A stretch of DNA of 64,000 nucleotides from Aminipila sp963524205 (GCA_963524205.1 CAURED010000005.1:62001-126000), one strand, 5' to 3'. Shown: positions 16,001 to 25,398, counted from the first letter of the stretch. Notes: generated by a model not told the origin, from the sequence alone. Numbers and translations: made by a program.

Positions 16001-16435
16001 ATGAATAGTGTAGTTCTTATTGGAAGACTTACTAGGGACCCTGAAGTTAGATATACTCCTAGTACACAGATGGCTGTTGCTACTTTTACATTAGCAATTG
16101 ACAGACCTACTGGTCAGGGGAAAGAAAAACAAACTGATTTTCCTAGAATAACTGTATTTGGCAAGCAAGCCGAAAACTGTGAGAGATTTCTTACGAAAGG
16201 CAGACTTGTAGGCATTCAGGGAAGAATTCAGACGGGAAGCTACAAGAATAAAGAGGGTGCAACTGTATACACCACTGATGTTGTAGCAAATAATGTGGAA
16301 TTTCTGGAATGGGGAGACAGAGGCGGAGATGGAGCAAGAAATAGTTCATCAGTACCTACTGGTTTCCAAACGATGGACGAACCATCGATTCCAGAAGGTT
16401 TCTCATCACTTGATGATGATGATATTCCATTCTAA
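16001..16435 (+). CDS. ssb: single-stranded DNA-binding protein
   Basis: A 144-residue SSB: an OB fold beginning MNSVVLIGRLTRDPEVRYTP, then a short flexible linker and the acidic tail DDDDIPF that recruits replication and repair partners. Its place between rpsF and rpsR is the classic arrangement and marks this as the main replicative SSB. GGGGGTAAC precedes the ATG. Confidence 0.97.
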   Translation: MNSVVLIGRLTRDPEVRYTPSTQMAVATFTLAIDRPTGQGKEKQTDFPRITVFGKQAENCERFLTKGRLVGIQGRIQTGSYKNKEGATVYTTDVVANNVEFLEWGDRGGDGARNSSSVPTGFQTMDEPSIPEGFSSLDDDDIPF

Positions 16436-16465
16436 ACAAACCTTAATGAAAGGAGCGTAATCGCT

Positions 16466-16699
16466 ATGATGGATAAAAGACGTGGCGGCATGAGAAGAAA
16501 GAAAGTATGTCAGTTCTGTGCCGATAAAACTGAAGCAATAGATTACAAGGACGCAGATAAACTAAAGAAGTATATTACTGAAAGAGGTAAAATTCTTCCT
16601 AAGAGAATCACAGGTACTTGTGCTATTCATCAGAGAGAAGTTACTAAGGCTATTAAGAGAGCAAGAATTGTTGCATTATTACCTTACGTAGCTGACTAA
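16466..16699 (+). CDS. rpsR: 30S ribosomal protein S18
   Basis: A 77-residue basic protein with the S18 core (CQFCADKTEAIDYKDADKLKKYI, RGKILPKRITG, QREVTKAIKRARIVALLPY). The CxxC pair suggests the zinc-binding form. Two ATGs are adjacent at 16466 and 16469; AAAGGAG fits the first. It is last in the operon, before a strong terminator. Confidence 0.97.
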   Translation: MMDKRRGGMRRKKVCQFCADKTEAIDYKDADKLKKYITERGKILPKRITGTCAIHQREVTKAIKRARIVALLPYVAD

Positions 16700-16715
16700 T
16701 ATAACTTTAAATTTA

Positions 16716-16746
16716 AAACCGAGTCTTATCTGACTCGGTTTTTTTG
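16716..16746 (+). terminator. terminator of the rpsF-ssb-rpsR operon
   Basis: ACCGAGTC and GACTCGGT form a perfect stem around TTATCT, followed by seven or more T. Confidence 0.93.
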
Positions 16747-16819
16747 TCTAATAGGAAAAAAGATTAGATTATTTACAAAAAACAAAGCGCGGGGTGGCAA
16801 AACCACATTTTTGTAATGT

Positions 16820-16848
16820 TTGAAATTTGAATTGCTTTGTGATATAAT
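16820..16848 (+). promoter_or_regulatory. promoter of the DUF2232-gdpP-rplI-dnaB region
   Basis: TTGAAA (16820-16825), 17-base spacer, then perfect TATAAT (16843-16848), 30 bases before the DUF2232 ATG. Confidence 0.75.
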
Positions 16849-16877
16849 TAATAGGTTAAAATAGTAGGGAGAATTGG

Positions 16878-17621
16878 ATGTATACATTAATTATATTTTC
16901 GGTATTGGTCTTTTTACCATTACCTTTAATGGCTTCAGCAGCCAGAAAAACAAAAAAAAGCTATAGGGCTATATTTGAAGGGGTTTTAGGTGTTGCCATA
17001 GCTATGATGTTGATGTTTATTATAGCATCCGTTACAGGAAATCCTGTGGGCCGTGCTATAGCATCAGATCTACAATTGTTCTGTGAAACCGCAGCAAACA
17101 GTAATCAAATTGTTTCAATGTTAGGTATGGAAAAAATTTCATTTGATGAAAGGGTCAACACACTTACTAAAGTATATACGTATGCGATAAATGCTTTACC
17201 AGCAACAATGCTAGTTTGGTCCACTATTATCGCATATTTTGAATATATGCTTATAAGCAGAATAAGCAAAAGAGCAAAATATCCATTACCCGAGCTTACA
17301 AAGCTTAAAGATTTTAGTATGCCAAAGAAGGCGTTATGGGGATGGATTTTAATTTATTTAATGACTTTTGTTGTTACATTGCTTGGGTTTATGGATAGTA
17401 ATATACTGCAGATCAATATACAAGTGTTATTTCAATTTGCATTTCAGATACAGGGTTTAGCTGTAGTATTTTACTTTTGTGATTCTAAAAAATGGCCAAA
17501 AGTTGTTGCTGTCATATTGTGTTTATTTTTCTTGCCGACAGCCATAGGACAAATGTTATTATGCATGATAGGGTTCTTAGATTTAGGATTCGGATTGCGA
17601 AAAATAATAACCAGACGTTAG
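16878..17621 (+). CDS. DUF2232 (YybS-like) membrane protein
   Basis: A 247-residue protein with about eight hydrophobic segments. Its position directly before gdpP-rplI-dnaB is that of yybS in Bacillus, and the fold matches DUF2232. The biochemical role is unknown; members resemble small-molecule transport domains. GGGAGAATTGG precedes the ATG. Because the GdpP protein encoded next lacks its own membrane helices, this protein may provide its membrane contact (inference). Confidence 0.8.
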   Translation: MYTLIIFSVLVFLPLPLMASAARKTKKSYRAIFEGVLGVAIAMMLMFIIASVTGNPVGRAIASDLQLFCETAANSNQIVSMLGMEKISFDERVNTLTKVYTYAINALPATMLVWSTIIAYFEYMLISRISKRAKYPLPELTKLKDFSMPKKALWGWILIYLMTFVVTLLGFMDSNILQINIQVLFQFAFQIQGLAVVFYFCDSKKWPKVVAVILCLFFLPTAIGQMLLCMIGFLDLGFGLRKIITRR

Positions 17622-17665
17622 TTTCGAGCTATCTGATTAGTATTGAGTGAAAAAGAGGAAATAAA

Positions 17666-19480
17666 ATGGATGGAACAAGCCTAGAAAAAATCACCACTGA
17701 GAAGAGAATTGAAAAATTACTTTCTGCTTATGTGCCGCTTCCTATGTGTGTTATAAACCAACAGGGAAAAGTTACTAGAGCTAGTAATAAAATTGATGAA
17801 GTGTTTAAATATGATGGTATAAAAGATGCGGATATATTTGCGCTTACTGGAATAAAACATGGAGAGTTCTTTTCTGAAGGTGTGAATGAGAAGTTTTTGA
17901 CACTTTCCAGAAATGACAGGATTTTTAGGATTCAAGTAGGATATATTGGCAACAATGAGCAAAGACGTGCCATAATCTATTTCTATGACATCACAAATTA
18001 TGAGACATTAAAGACTATGTACAACGATGAGCGTATATGTATGGCTACTATTAATGTGGATAACTATGATGAACTTACCTCAAGTACTTCAGAAGAAAAA
18101 CGTCTGGCTTTAAGTACAGATATTGACAAGGCTGTAAGACAATGGGCAGCAAGAGGTAATGCGTCTATTACCAGATATAAAGAAAGTATGTATTTTATGG
18201 TATTTGAAAATGCCTACTTAGATAAAATTGTTGAAAATAAGTTTGCAATTCTTGATGATATCAGAGCAATAGAAACGGAAGCTGACTTTCCAGTAACTTT
18301 GAGTATTGGTATTGGAGCAGGAGGAAAACATCCTGCACAGAACGACCAGAATGCTGTTGCGGCTTTAGACCTTGCGCTAGGACGTGGCGGTGATCAGGCT
18401 GTTGTAAAGAAAGGTGCCAAGCTGGAATACTTTGGTGGAAAAATGCAGACTGTTGAAAAAGGAAATAAAGGAAAGTCAAGAATTATAGCACATGCTATAA
18501 AGCAGCTTGTAGATCAGTCCTCTAAAGTTATAATTATGGGACATCGTAATCCTGATATGGATTCTTTTGGTTCGGCTTTAGGAATTTACAGGATTGTTGC
18601 AAATAGAAATAAAGATGCTTATATTGTTATAAATAACTACTTTGAAACCCTTGCAGAAATATATAATCAGGCAAAAGAAACAGAGTTTTACCAATTTGTA
18701 AACAGTGAAAAGGCTATTTCTATGACGGATAAGGATACACTCGTAATTGTTCTTGATACTCATAGGCCTAGCTTAACAGAATGCAAAGAACTATTAGAGC
18801 TAACAGAAAGAATAGTAGTAATAGATCATCACCGTAAAGCTGAAGAATGGATTGAAAATGCTACCTTGTATTATATGGAGCCTTATGCGTCTTCAACATC
18901 GGAGCTGGTAACAGAGATTCTACAGTATTCTGGTGACAAGAAAAATGTTGCAAAGCTTGAGGTTGAAGGACTTTTGGCGGGAATATCTATGGACACAAAT
19001 CGATTTGCGGTAAAAACGGGCGTCAGAACATTTGAAGCCGCTTCTTGGTTAAGACGTTCTGGTGCAGATACAACTACAGTAAAAAGATTTTTCCAAACAG
19101 ATGCAGAAGCCTTTAAGATAAAGGCAAGGTGCATAGCGGATGCTGAAATAAAGGAAACAGGAATAGCTTATTCTGTAAGTCATGGACATCATCCTGACAT
19201 TCAGGTAATTAATTCTCAGGCAGCAGATGAACTTTTATCTGTTAAAAATGTTCGGGCTAGTTTTGTTGCAGGCAGAGATGAAAAAGGAACTACAGTAATT
19301 AGTGCAAGATCTCTTGGGGAAATGAATATGCAGACAATAATGGAAAAGCTGGGAGGTGGAGGACACCTGACCACTGCAGGTGCACAAGTTGAATGTACAC
19401 CAGAAGAAGCATTACAGCAGATAGAGGAAATTGTAAATTCATTGGATAGTAAACTTGGAAAAAACAAGGAGGAAAAATAA
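17666..19480 (+). CDS. gdpP: cyclic-di-AMP phosphodiesterase GdpP, form without membrane helices
   Basis: A 604-residue protein with the GdpP order: a PAS-like domain (about 22-110), a degenerate GGDEF domain (about 120-265, with LDLALGRGGDQ) and DHH/DHHA1 domains (about 285-590). Catalytic motifs are GHRNPDMDSFGSALG, VLDTHRP, VIDHHRKAEE and GGGGHLTTAGAQ. It hydrolyses c-di-AMP to pApA. The usual pair of N-terminal transmembrane helices is missing: the PAS part begins about 22 residues after the ATG, against about 80 or more in Bacillus. AGAGGAAATAAA precedes the ATG, and no hydrophobic stretch precedes it in frame. Confidence 0.93.
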   Translation: MDGTSLEKITTEKRIEKLLSAYVPLPMCVINQQGKVTRASNKIDEVFKYDGIKDADIFALTGIKHGEFFSEGVNEKFLTLSRNDRIFRIQVGYIGNNEQRRAIIYFYDITNYETLKTMYNDERICMATINVDNYDELTSSTSEEKRLALSTDIDKAVRQWAARGNASITRYKESMYFMVFENAYLDKIVENKFAILDDIRAIETEADFPVTLSIGIGAGGKHPAQNDQNAVAALDLALGRGGDQAVVKKGAKLEYFGGKMQTVEKGNKGKSRIIAHAIKQLVDQSSKVIIMGHRNPDMDSFGSALGIYRIVANRNKDAYIVINNYFETLAEIYNQAKETEFYQFVNSEKAISMTDKDTLVIVLDTHRPSLTECKELLELTERIVVIDHHRKAEEWIENATLYYMEPYASSTSELVTEILQYSGDKKNVAKLEVEGLLAGISMDTNRFAVKTGVRTFEAASWLRRSGADTTTVKRFFQTDAEAFKIKARCIADAEIKETGIAYSVSHGHHPDIQVINSQAADELLSVKNVRASFVAGRDEKGTTVISARSLGEMNMQTIMEKLGGGGHLTTAGAQVECTPEEALQQIEEIVNSLDSKLGKNKEEK

Positions 19481-19481
19481 G

Positions 19482-19925
19482 ATGATTGTTATATTGTTAA
19501 AAGATGTAAAAGGCTCCGGTAAAGCGGGAGAGGTTGTAAAAGTAAACGATGGATATGCAAGAAATATGCTAATTCCAAAGGGCCTGGCAAAGGAAGCAAC
19601 AGAAGGTAATGTTAGAAGTCTGGAAAAGCAGAAGGCTATTGTTGCAGAGAAGAAAGCAGAAGAAAAAGCAGCAGCTCAGCAGTTAGCAGATAAGCTTAAG
19701 GAATTAACGGTTTCCATCGTAACAAAGGGTGGAGAAGGTGGAAGACTATTTGGATCCATCACTTCAAAGGATATTTCAGAAGCATTAAACAAGCAGCATA
19801 AAATTAATATTGATAAGAAAAAATTCCTTCTTGAAAATCCAATAAAAACAACAGGTGAGTTTTTTGTAGAAGTAAAACTTTATACAGAAGTAGCAGGTAC
19901 TGTAAGAGTTAAAGTTTCAGTTTAG
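19482..19925 (+). CDS. rplI: 50S ribosomal protein L9
   Basis: A 147-residue protein with the L9 N-terminal signature MIVILLKDVKGSGKAGEVV and NDGYARNMLIPKGLA, a long connecting helix rich in Ala, Glu and Lys, and a C-terminal domain with GGEGGRLFGSITSKDI. The true start is 19482, after AAGGAGGAAAAATAAG; the frame extends nine codons upstream into gdpP. The gdpP-rplI-dnaB order is conserved across Firmicutes. Confidence 0.96.
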   Translation: MIVILLKDVKGSGKAGEVVKVNDGYARNMLIPKGLAKEATEGNVRSLEKQKAIVAEKKAEEKAAAQQLADKLKELTVSIVTKGGEGGRLFGSITSKDISEALNKQHKINIDKKKFLLENPIKTTGEFFVEVKLYTEVAGTVRVKVSV

Positions 19926-19934
19926 GTGATTTAA

Positions 19935-21257
19935 ATGTTAGATAGAATACCTCCTCACAATGATGATGCCGAAAAGTCTGTATTAGGCTCGGCTATGCTG
20001 GACAAAGATGCACTTTTTGACATAATTGAGGCAGTAAAGGATGAGGATTTTTACAGCGAAATACACAAAGAGATTTTCCACGCAATTGTTGAACTATGTA
20101 GAAAAAGTGAGCCGGTTGATGCACTTACTGTGGCAGAAGAATTAAAAAGAAGAAAAGCACTTGAAATGGTTGGCGGGCGTGCTTATGTTATGTCTTTAGC
20201 CAGCAGCGTTCCATCTACAGCAAATGCAGTTCAATACGCAAAAATTGTAGCGGAGAAAGCTGTGCTTAGAAATCTGATAAAAACGGCAAGTGATATTGTA
20301 GAGGAAAGTTATCAGGAAAAAATGGAACCTGAGGCGGTACTTGACCATGCTGAAAGAGGGATTTTTGAAATTGCTCAAAAGAGGCAGAAAAAAGACTATG
20401 CAGCATTGCAGGATGTACTGCTTTCCAACATGGAAATGATAGATGAAATATCAAGGCTTGAGGGTAATGTTACTGGTATACCGACTGGGTTTATTGACCT
20501 TGATGCAAAGACTGCAGGCTTTCAAAGATCAAACTTAATCGTGCTTGCAGCAAGACCAGCTATGGGAAAAACTGCATTTGCACTGAATGTAGCTCAGCAG
20601 GCAGCCATAAAAGGTAACGCTACTGTGCTAATTTTTAGTTTGGAAATGGGTAAAGAGGAACTTGGACAAAGGCTTTTATCTATGGAATCCCGTATAGAAA
20701 TGCAAAAATTAAAGACAGGCCAGTTAGAGCGTAAGGATTGGGAGGACATCACTCTTGGGTTAGATGCTCTTTCAAAGGCAAACATTTTTATAGATGATAC
20801 ACCAGGCATTTCTATTATGGAAATGAAGAATAAATGCAGAAGATTAAAGGCTGAAAAAGGCCTGGATATGATTGTGGTAGATTATCTTCAACTTATGAAT
20901 TATGAGGGTAGAAACGAGAGCAGACAGCAGGAAATTTCTGCACTTTCAAGATATTTAAAACTTCTTGCAAGAGAAATGGATTGCCCTGTTATATTGCTTT
21001 CGCAGCTTTCTCGTGCACCTGAACAAAGAACAGACCATAGACCAATACTTTCTGACCTTAGAGAATCTGGTTCCATTGAGCAGGATGCTGATATAGTAAT
21101 TTTCTTATATAGAGACGATTATTATAATCCTGAGACTGACAAACCAGGCGTTTGTGAGGTTATTATTGCAAAGCAGAGAAGTGGTCCTACAGGCACAGTA
21201 GAGTTGACTTGGTTAGGAAAATATACAAGATTCGTGGATAAGAGTAATATTAGATAA
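19935..21257 (+). CDS. dnaB: replicative DNA helicase
   Basis: A 440-residue DnaB-type hexameric helicase. An N-terminal helical domain (PPHNDDAEKSVLGSAMLD...) interacts with primase and loader. The C-terminal RecA-like motor has Walker A ARPAMGKTAFALN (about residue 203), Walker B MIVVDYLQLM and the LSRAPEQRTD motif. It unwinds DNA at the replication fork. It starts nine bases after rplI and is followed by the DnaD/loader gene, keeping the replication genes together. Confidence 0.97.
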   Translation: MLDRIPPHNDDAEKSVLGSAMLDKDALFDIIEAVKDEDFYSEIHKEIFHAIVELCRKSEPVDALTVAEELKRRKALEMVGGRAYVMSLASSVPSTANAVQYAKIVAEKAVLRNLIKTASDIVEESYQEKMEPEAVLDHAERGIFEIAQKRQKKDYAALQDVLLSNMEMIDEISRLEGNVTGIPTGFIDLDAKTAGFQRSNLIVLAARPAMGKTAFALNVAQQAAIKGNATVLIFSLEMGKEELGQRLLSMESRIEMQKLKTGQLERKDWEDITLGLDALSKANIFIDDTPGISIMEMKNKCRRLKAEKGLDMIVVDYLQLMNYEGRNESRQQEISALSRYLKLLAREMDCPVILLSQLSRAPEQRTDHRPILSDLRESGSIEQDADIVIFLYRDDYYNPETDKPGVCEVIIAKQRSGPTGTVELTWLGKYTRFVDKSNIR

Positions 21258-21280
21258 TTATAATTGAATGGGAAGGTAAC

Positions 21281-22582
21281 ATGCAGAATAATTTTGTTAA
21301 AAAAAGAGCAAATGAACTTTACCTTTTAGATACCAATGTTGAAAATGTATTTATAAGTGAATATATGGTGGGGGCTCCTGCTGAATATGTAAAGGTTTAT
21401 CTTTTTGCGCTTATGTATGCAAGTGCAGGACATTACATGGATAATGAAACTATTGCGAAGCAGCTTTCCATGGCAGATGAAGATATATTAAAAGCCTGGT
21501 CTTACTGGGAGGCCATTGGGGTGATTGAAAAACACTTTGAGGATCCGAAAGATAAGTTTAACTACGGCATAGAGTTCATAAATTTAAAAGAACTTCTATA
21601 TGGAAAACAAACAAAAAAAAGCAAAGAAAATAAATCCAATAAAGATATACAAAATAAGTTAGTAGACATTGACGTAAAGGAAATGTATAGTTCTATTGAA
21701 AAGATAACAGGTAGACTTCTTGGGGGTAAAGAGCCTATGTCTATCCTTTCATGGATAGAAGATTTTGGTGCTGCTCCAGAGATGATTGTTTATGCTTATA
21801 CCTACTGTAAAAATACACGAAAGAAGGATTCCCCTAATTACGTGGGAACTGTGGTAAAAGAATGGGCAGAAAAAAATCTTAAGACAAAAGAAGAGATAGA
21901 ATTATATTTACAGGAAATAGATAATAAGCACTATTTATATAAACGTGTTATGAAGGCCCTTGGGTTTAACAGAAATGCTACAGAACAGGAAAAACACTTG
22001 ATGGACTCATGGTTTGGAGAAATGGAGTATAAGCTTGACAAGGTCTTGGAAGCATGTAATAAAACTAGTGGAATATCTAATCCAAATATAAATTATGTAC
22101 ATAAAATTCTTAAAAACTGGCGGGAAGATAGCGGGGCTGGGAATGGTAAAGCTTCCGAAAAATCGGGTGGAAGTAAGTCTGTAAATGCGGGAACTGTGCT
22201 TAGGTATTATGACATGATTAGAGAAAAAGCCGAAGCAGAAGCTGCTGAAAGACGTCTGCAGATATATGACCAGCTTCCGGAAATAAAGCAAATAGACGAA
22301 GAGGTAAGAGACCTTGGTATGAAACTTTCAAGGGTAATGGTTTCGGGAGCAGATAATGCCAAAGAACAACTTGGAAGATTTAGGATTAAGATTGATGCTT
22401 TAGGCGAGGAGAAAGCCTTTAAGCTTACTGAAAATAATTTTCCTATGGATTACATGGAAATCCGTTATAAATGTGATAAATGTAAAGACACAGGAACTAA
22501 TGATATGGGGGAACGTTGTAGTTGCTTTAATGAGCGGCTTAGCGAAGCGGAAATATGGCAAAATTCTTCAAAGAAGATTTAG
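21281..22582 (+). CDS. DnaD-type primosome protein fused to a helicase-loader N-terminal zinc domain, no AAA+ domain
   Basis: A 433-residue protein next to dnaB. The N-terminal part (to about 120) resembles the winged-helix region of DnaD proteins. Residues about 140-215 contain a DnaD C-terminal (DDBH2-like) helical domain (YSSIEKITGRLLGGKEPM..VGTVVKEWAEK). The tail (about 325-420) matches the N-terminal domain of DnaC/DnaI-type loaders: LPEIKQIDEEVRDLG, then FPMDYMEIRYKC and a zinc ribbon of Cys398, Cys401, Cys413 and Cys415. In ordinary loaders an AAA+ ATPase follows; here the protein stops 18 residues after the zinc site, and the downstream frames encode the M23 protein. It probably helps load DnaB, with the ATPase elsewhere or absent. 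Confidence 0.78.
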   Translation: MQNNFVKKRANELYLLDTNVENVFISEYMVGAPAEYVKVYLFALMYASAGHYMDNETIAKQLSMADEDILKAWSYWEAIGVIEKHFEDPKDKFNYGIEFINLKELLYGKQTKKSKENKSNKDIQNKLVDIDVKEMYSSIEKITGRLLGGKEPMSILSWIEDFGAAPEMIVYAYTYCKNTRKKDSPNYVGTVVKEWAEKNLKTKEEIELYLQEIDNKHYLYKRVMKALGFNRNATEQEKHLMDSWFGEMEYKLDKVLEACNKTSGISNPNINYVHKILKNWREDSGAGNGKASEKSGGSKSVNAGTVLRYYDMIREKAEAEAAERRLQIYDQLPEIKQIDEEVRDLGMKLSRVMVSGADNAKEQLGRFRIKIDALGEEKAFKLTENNFPMDYMEIRYKCDKCKDTGTNDMGERCSCFNERLSEAEIWQNSSKKI

Positions 22583-24693
22583 ATAAAACACAGAAAAAGA
22601 AAAACAAAAGAAAACATAAACCTGGAGGACTTATCGCGGATTTAAATAATTTGGGAGCAGACAAAGAGGATACGTTTTTAAAGGGATTTCCGAAGACACC
22701 AGCTGAAATTGCGCAGGAAGAGGCAGACGCCCAGGCAAGGACTCAGGTGTTAGCAAGAGCAGCAGAGGAAGCTGCAAGGCTGCAGGAGGAAGAAAATAAG
22801 AAAGCTTTGGAAGAGGCAGAGGCTCAGGCAGCGAGGTATAAAGGCCAGGAAGAATTAAATGCCATACTTGCAGCTGAAAAAATGCAAAGTGGACAAGTTA
22901 AAACCAAGAAAGAAAAATTTGGGACTGGAAAAACTACAATCCTAGATAAGACAATGGAACTAATGACTTCAGCGGAGCATGGGTTCGTTGAATTCTGTAG
23001 AACTTTTTGTGAAACAATAATGCATTTGGGGCATTGCGCGCAAGATGAAATAGTATCTTCTGTAGTTTCAGTAATTGGCGGCATAAAAGCTGTTAAAAAT
23101 GCAGGCAGAGACAAGATAAATACTTACTACAAAGAAAACCCTGAAAAAAGGCGTGAGCGGCATCAGAAAAATCGTAAACTGATGAGGCAGTTTATTCAGA
23201 CTAAGAATAATTTAATTGCAAAGGAAAAAGCTACAGCTGCAAAAATGGTTAGGTTTATTAATCATGTGGATACAAAAAATGAACAGCTGGCAGATAAAAC
23301 TACAGTCATCGTTACAGAGGGTAATAAAAAGTTTAATTTTGCAAGGGAATGGGCAGAAATAAATAAGCGAAAGCTATTATTACATTTTGGTGTAGTTATA
23401 GTTATAGCTATTTGTTGCGTTGCAGTATTTAACTATTGTACGGCTTATGAATATTCCTATAATGGCAGAACCCTTGGAATGGTAAAAAAGCAGGAAGATG
23501 TTTTAAAGATAGTTGATATCGTAAGTCAGCAGCTTTCTAAAGAACATAATGCAGAAATAAACATTGATAAAGAACAAGATATAGCCTTTAAAAGGGTTGT
23601 TGCCATAAATAAAGACATTGACGATACAGAGGCAGTCCTTAAGCGACTGACCTATATGAAAAACATGAATGCAACAGCGTATGGAATTTATGTAAATGAT
23701 ATAAGAGTGGCTATTGTAGACAGTAAAAAAACAGCTAAAGACATATTGGATAACATCCAAGCTATGTATCTTGTGACATCAGGGGATATAGACTATAAAA
23801 AAGTTAGCTTTAAAGAAAAGGTTATGCTTAAAGAAATAGATACTAAGCTGGGAAGAATACAAAATATTGATACCGTTATGCAGAAACTTTTAACTGGGGC
23901 TATCTCTCAGCAGGTTCATATAGTCGCAACAGGAGATACCTTATCAGGAATAGCTAGAACTTATGGTATGTCAATAAGTGAGTTAAGAGAAGCAAATCCT
24001 ACTATAAATCCAGAAAAATTAAGCATTGGTCAGCAGATTGTACTTACAAAACCAGCGCCGATGGTAACAGTTCAGACTCTGGAAATAGCCAATTATCTTG
24101 AACCGATTGCATATCAAACCGAGTACAAAGATACAAATACCCTTTATAAAGGGGAAACAAATACAGAAGTACAGGGCATTGATGGTGAATGTTCGGTTAC
24201 TGCACGAATAACCAGACAAAATGGGGTTCAAGTAGCGGCAACAGTTTTATCTTCTGAAACCACTTTAGAACCAACTACCGCAGTAATTCTAAGAGGTACC
24301 AAGGAACGTCCGTCCACTGTGGGTACAGGAAACCTAAGATATCCTGTATCTAGTTTCAGATTAACTTCAAAATTCGGACCAAGATGGGGCAGAATGCATT
24401 ATGGATTGGATCTGGCATGTCCTATAGGAACGAGAGTTAGTGCGGCGGATGGTGGTACAGTAATATTTTCTGGGTATAGTGGCTCCTTAGGCTATGTAGT
24501 TAAGATTAACCACGGCAATGGTATGGTGACTTTCTATGCACATTGCAGTAAGTTACTTGTGAAAAAAGGTGACAAAGTATACCAGGGACAGCAAATTGCA
24601 AATTCAGGAAATACAGGAAGAAGTACCGGTCCACATTGTCACTTTCAGGTAGAGATAAATGGCGTACCTAAAAATCCGTTGAATTATTTGTAG
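22555..24693 (+). CDS. membrane-anchored M23 peptidase with LysM and G5 domains
   Basis: A 712-residue cell-wall enzyme. Residues 1-270 are a highly charged, probably cytoplasmic region with Ala/Glu-rich helix (about 55-105); a transmembrane helix follows at about 272-292. Outside lie LysM (about 454-500, HIVATGDTLSGIARTYGMS), G5 (about 505-580, YQTEYKDTNTLYKGETN) and a C-terminal LytM/M23 domain with HYGLDLA (about 614) and HCHF (about 696), the zinc ligands of a peptidoglycan endopeptidase. The start overlaps the DnaD/loader gene by 28 bases and lacks a strong ribosome binding site, so it may depend on coupling. The large cytoplasmic region is unusual and might tie the enzyme to an internal partner. 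Confidence 0.9.
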   Translation: MAKFFKEDLDKTQKKKNKRKHKPGGLIADLNNLGADKEDTFLKGFPKTPAEIAQEEADAQARTQVLARAAEEAARLQEEENKKALEEAEAQAARYKGQEELNAILAAEKMQSGQVKTKKEKFGTGKTTILDKTMELMTSAEHGFVEFCRTFCETIMHLGHCAQDEIVSSVVSVIGGIKAVKNAGRDKINTYYKENPEKRRERHQKNRKLMRQFIQTKNNLIAKEKATAAKMVRFINHVDTKNEQLADKTTVIVTEGNKKFNFAREWAEINKRKLLLHFGVVIVIAICCVAVFNYCTAYEYSYNGRTLGMVKKQEDVLKIVDIVSQQLSKEHNAEINIDKEQDIAFKRVVAINKDIDDTEAVLKRLTYMKNMNATAYGIYVNDIRVAIVDSKKTAKDILDNIQAMYLVTSGDIDYKKVSFKEKVMLKEIDTKLGRIQNIDTVMQKLLTGAISQQVHIVATGDTLSGIARTYGMSISELREANPTINPEKLSIGQQIVLTKPAPMVTVQTLEIANYLEPIAYQTEYKDTNTLYKGETNTEVQGIDGECSVTARITRQNGVQVAATVLSSETTLEPTTAVILRGTKERPSTVGTGNLRYPVSSFRLTSKFGPRWGRMHYGLDLACPIGTRVSAADGGTVIFSGYSGSLGYVVKINHGNGMVTFYAHCSKLLVKKGDKVYQGQQIANSGNTGRSTGPHCHFQVEINGVPKNPLNYL

Positions 24694-24708
24694 GAGGAAT
24701 TTACACAC

Positions 24709-25332
24709 ATGGAAGATAAAGAGGTTATTGTAATAGGCATCGCTGGAGGTACAGGAAGCGGAAAGAGTACGCTGATAAATAAAATAGAAGAAGAATTTAA
24801 TGATAATATTACAGTAATTTCACATGATTTCTACTATAAAGAGCACAGCAATATGCCCTTTGAAGATAGAATGCTTTTAAACTATGACCATCCAAATGCT
24901 TTTGATACAGATTTAATGATTGAGCATATAAAACAGCTAAAAGCCTGGAAAGAAGCCAGGTGTCCTGTGTATGATTTCACTATTTATAACCGTGTAAATG
25001 AAAAACTAGTCTTAAAACCTTCAAAAGTTGTTGTTGTAGAAGGAATATTAATTTTTGAGAACAAAGAACTTTTGGACTTGCTTGATATAAAAGTTTTTGT
25101 AGATACGGATTCCGATGTAAGGATTATACGACGTATATTACGGGATGTTAAAGAGCGAGGTAGAAGCTTAGAATCCGTTGTTGCGCAGTATCTTACAACT
25201 GTTAAGCCCATGAATGAGGAATTTGTAGAGCCAAGTAAAAGAAATGCTGACATTATAGTTCCAGAGGGCGGATTTAATACTGTAGCATTACAGATGTTAA
25301 ATCAAAGAATACATGCCTTATTGAATGAATAA
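24709..25332 (+). CDS. udk: uridine kinase
   Basis: A 207-residue P-loop kinase (GIAGGTGSGKSTLI at residues 8-21) with the uridine kinase motifs SHDFYYKEHSNMP, NYDHPNAFDTDLM and VVEGILIFENKELLDL. It phosphorylates uridine and cytidine for pyrimidine salvage. AGGAGGAATTTACACAC precedes the ATG. It lies 15 bases after the M23 gene and ends the transcript. Confidence 0.94.
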   Translation: MEDKEVIVIGIAGGTGSGKSTLINKIEEEFNDNITVISHDFYYKEHSNMPFEDRMLLNYDHPNAFDTDLMIEHIKQLKAWKEARCPVYDFTIYNRVNEKLVLKPSKVVVVEGILIFENKELLDLLDIKVFVDTDSDVRIIRRILRDVKERGRSLESVVAQYLTTVKPMNEEFVEPSKRNADIIVPEGGFNTVALQMLNQRIHALLNE

Positions 25333-25362
25333 TCCTTATAAGATAATTATAATTTAAAGAGC

Positions 25363-25398
25363 AAACAGGAGTATATGAAAATATGCCCCTGTTTTTTT
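25363..25398 (+). terminator. terminator after udk
   Basis: AAACAGG pairs with CCTGTTT, with further pairing inside (GTATAT/ATATGC), followed by a run of T. Confidence 0.85.

Noticed and set aside
21281..24693. Frameshift that would join the loader N-domain to an AAA+ domain
   Set aside because: Downstream frames show the continuous M23 peptidase protein; no Walker A or other AAA+ motifs follow in any frame.
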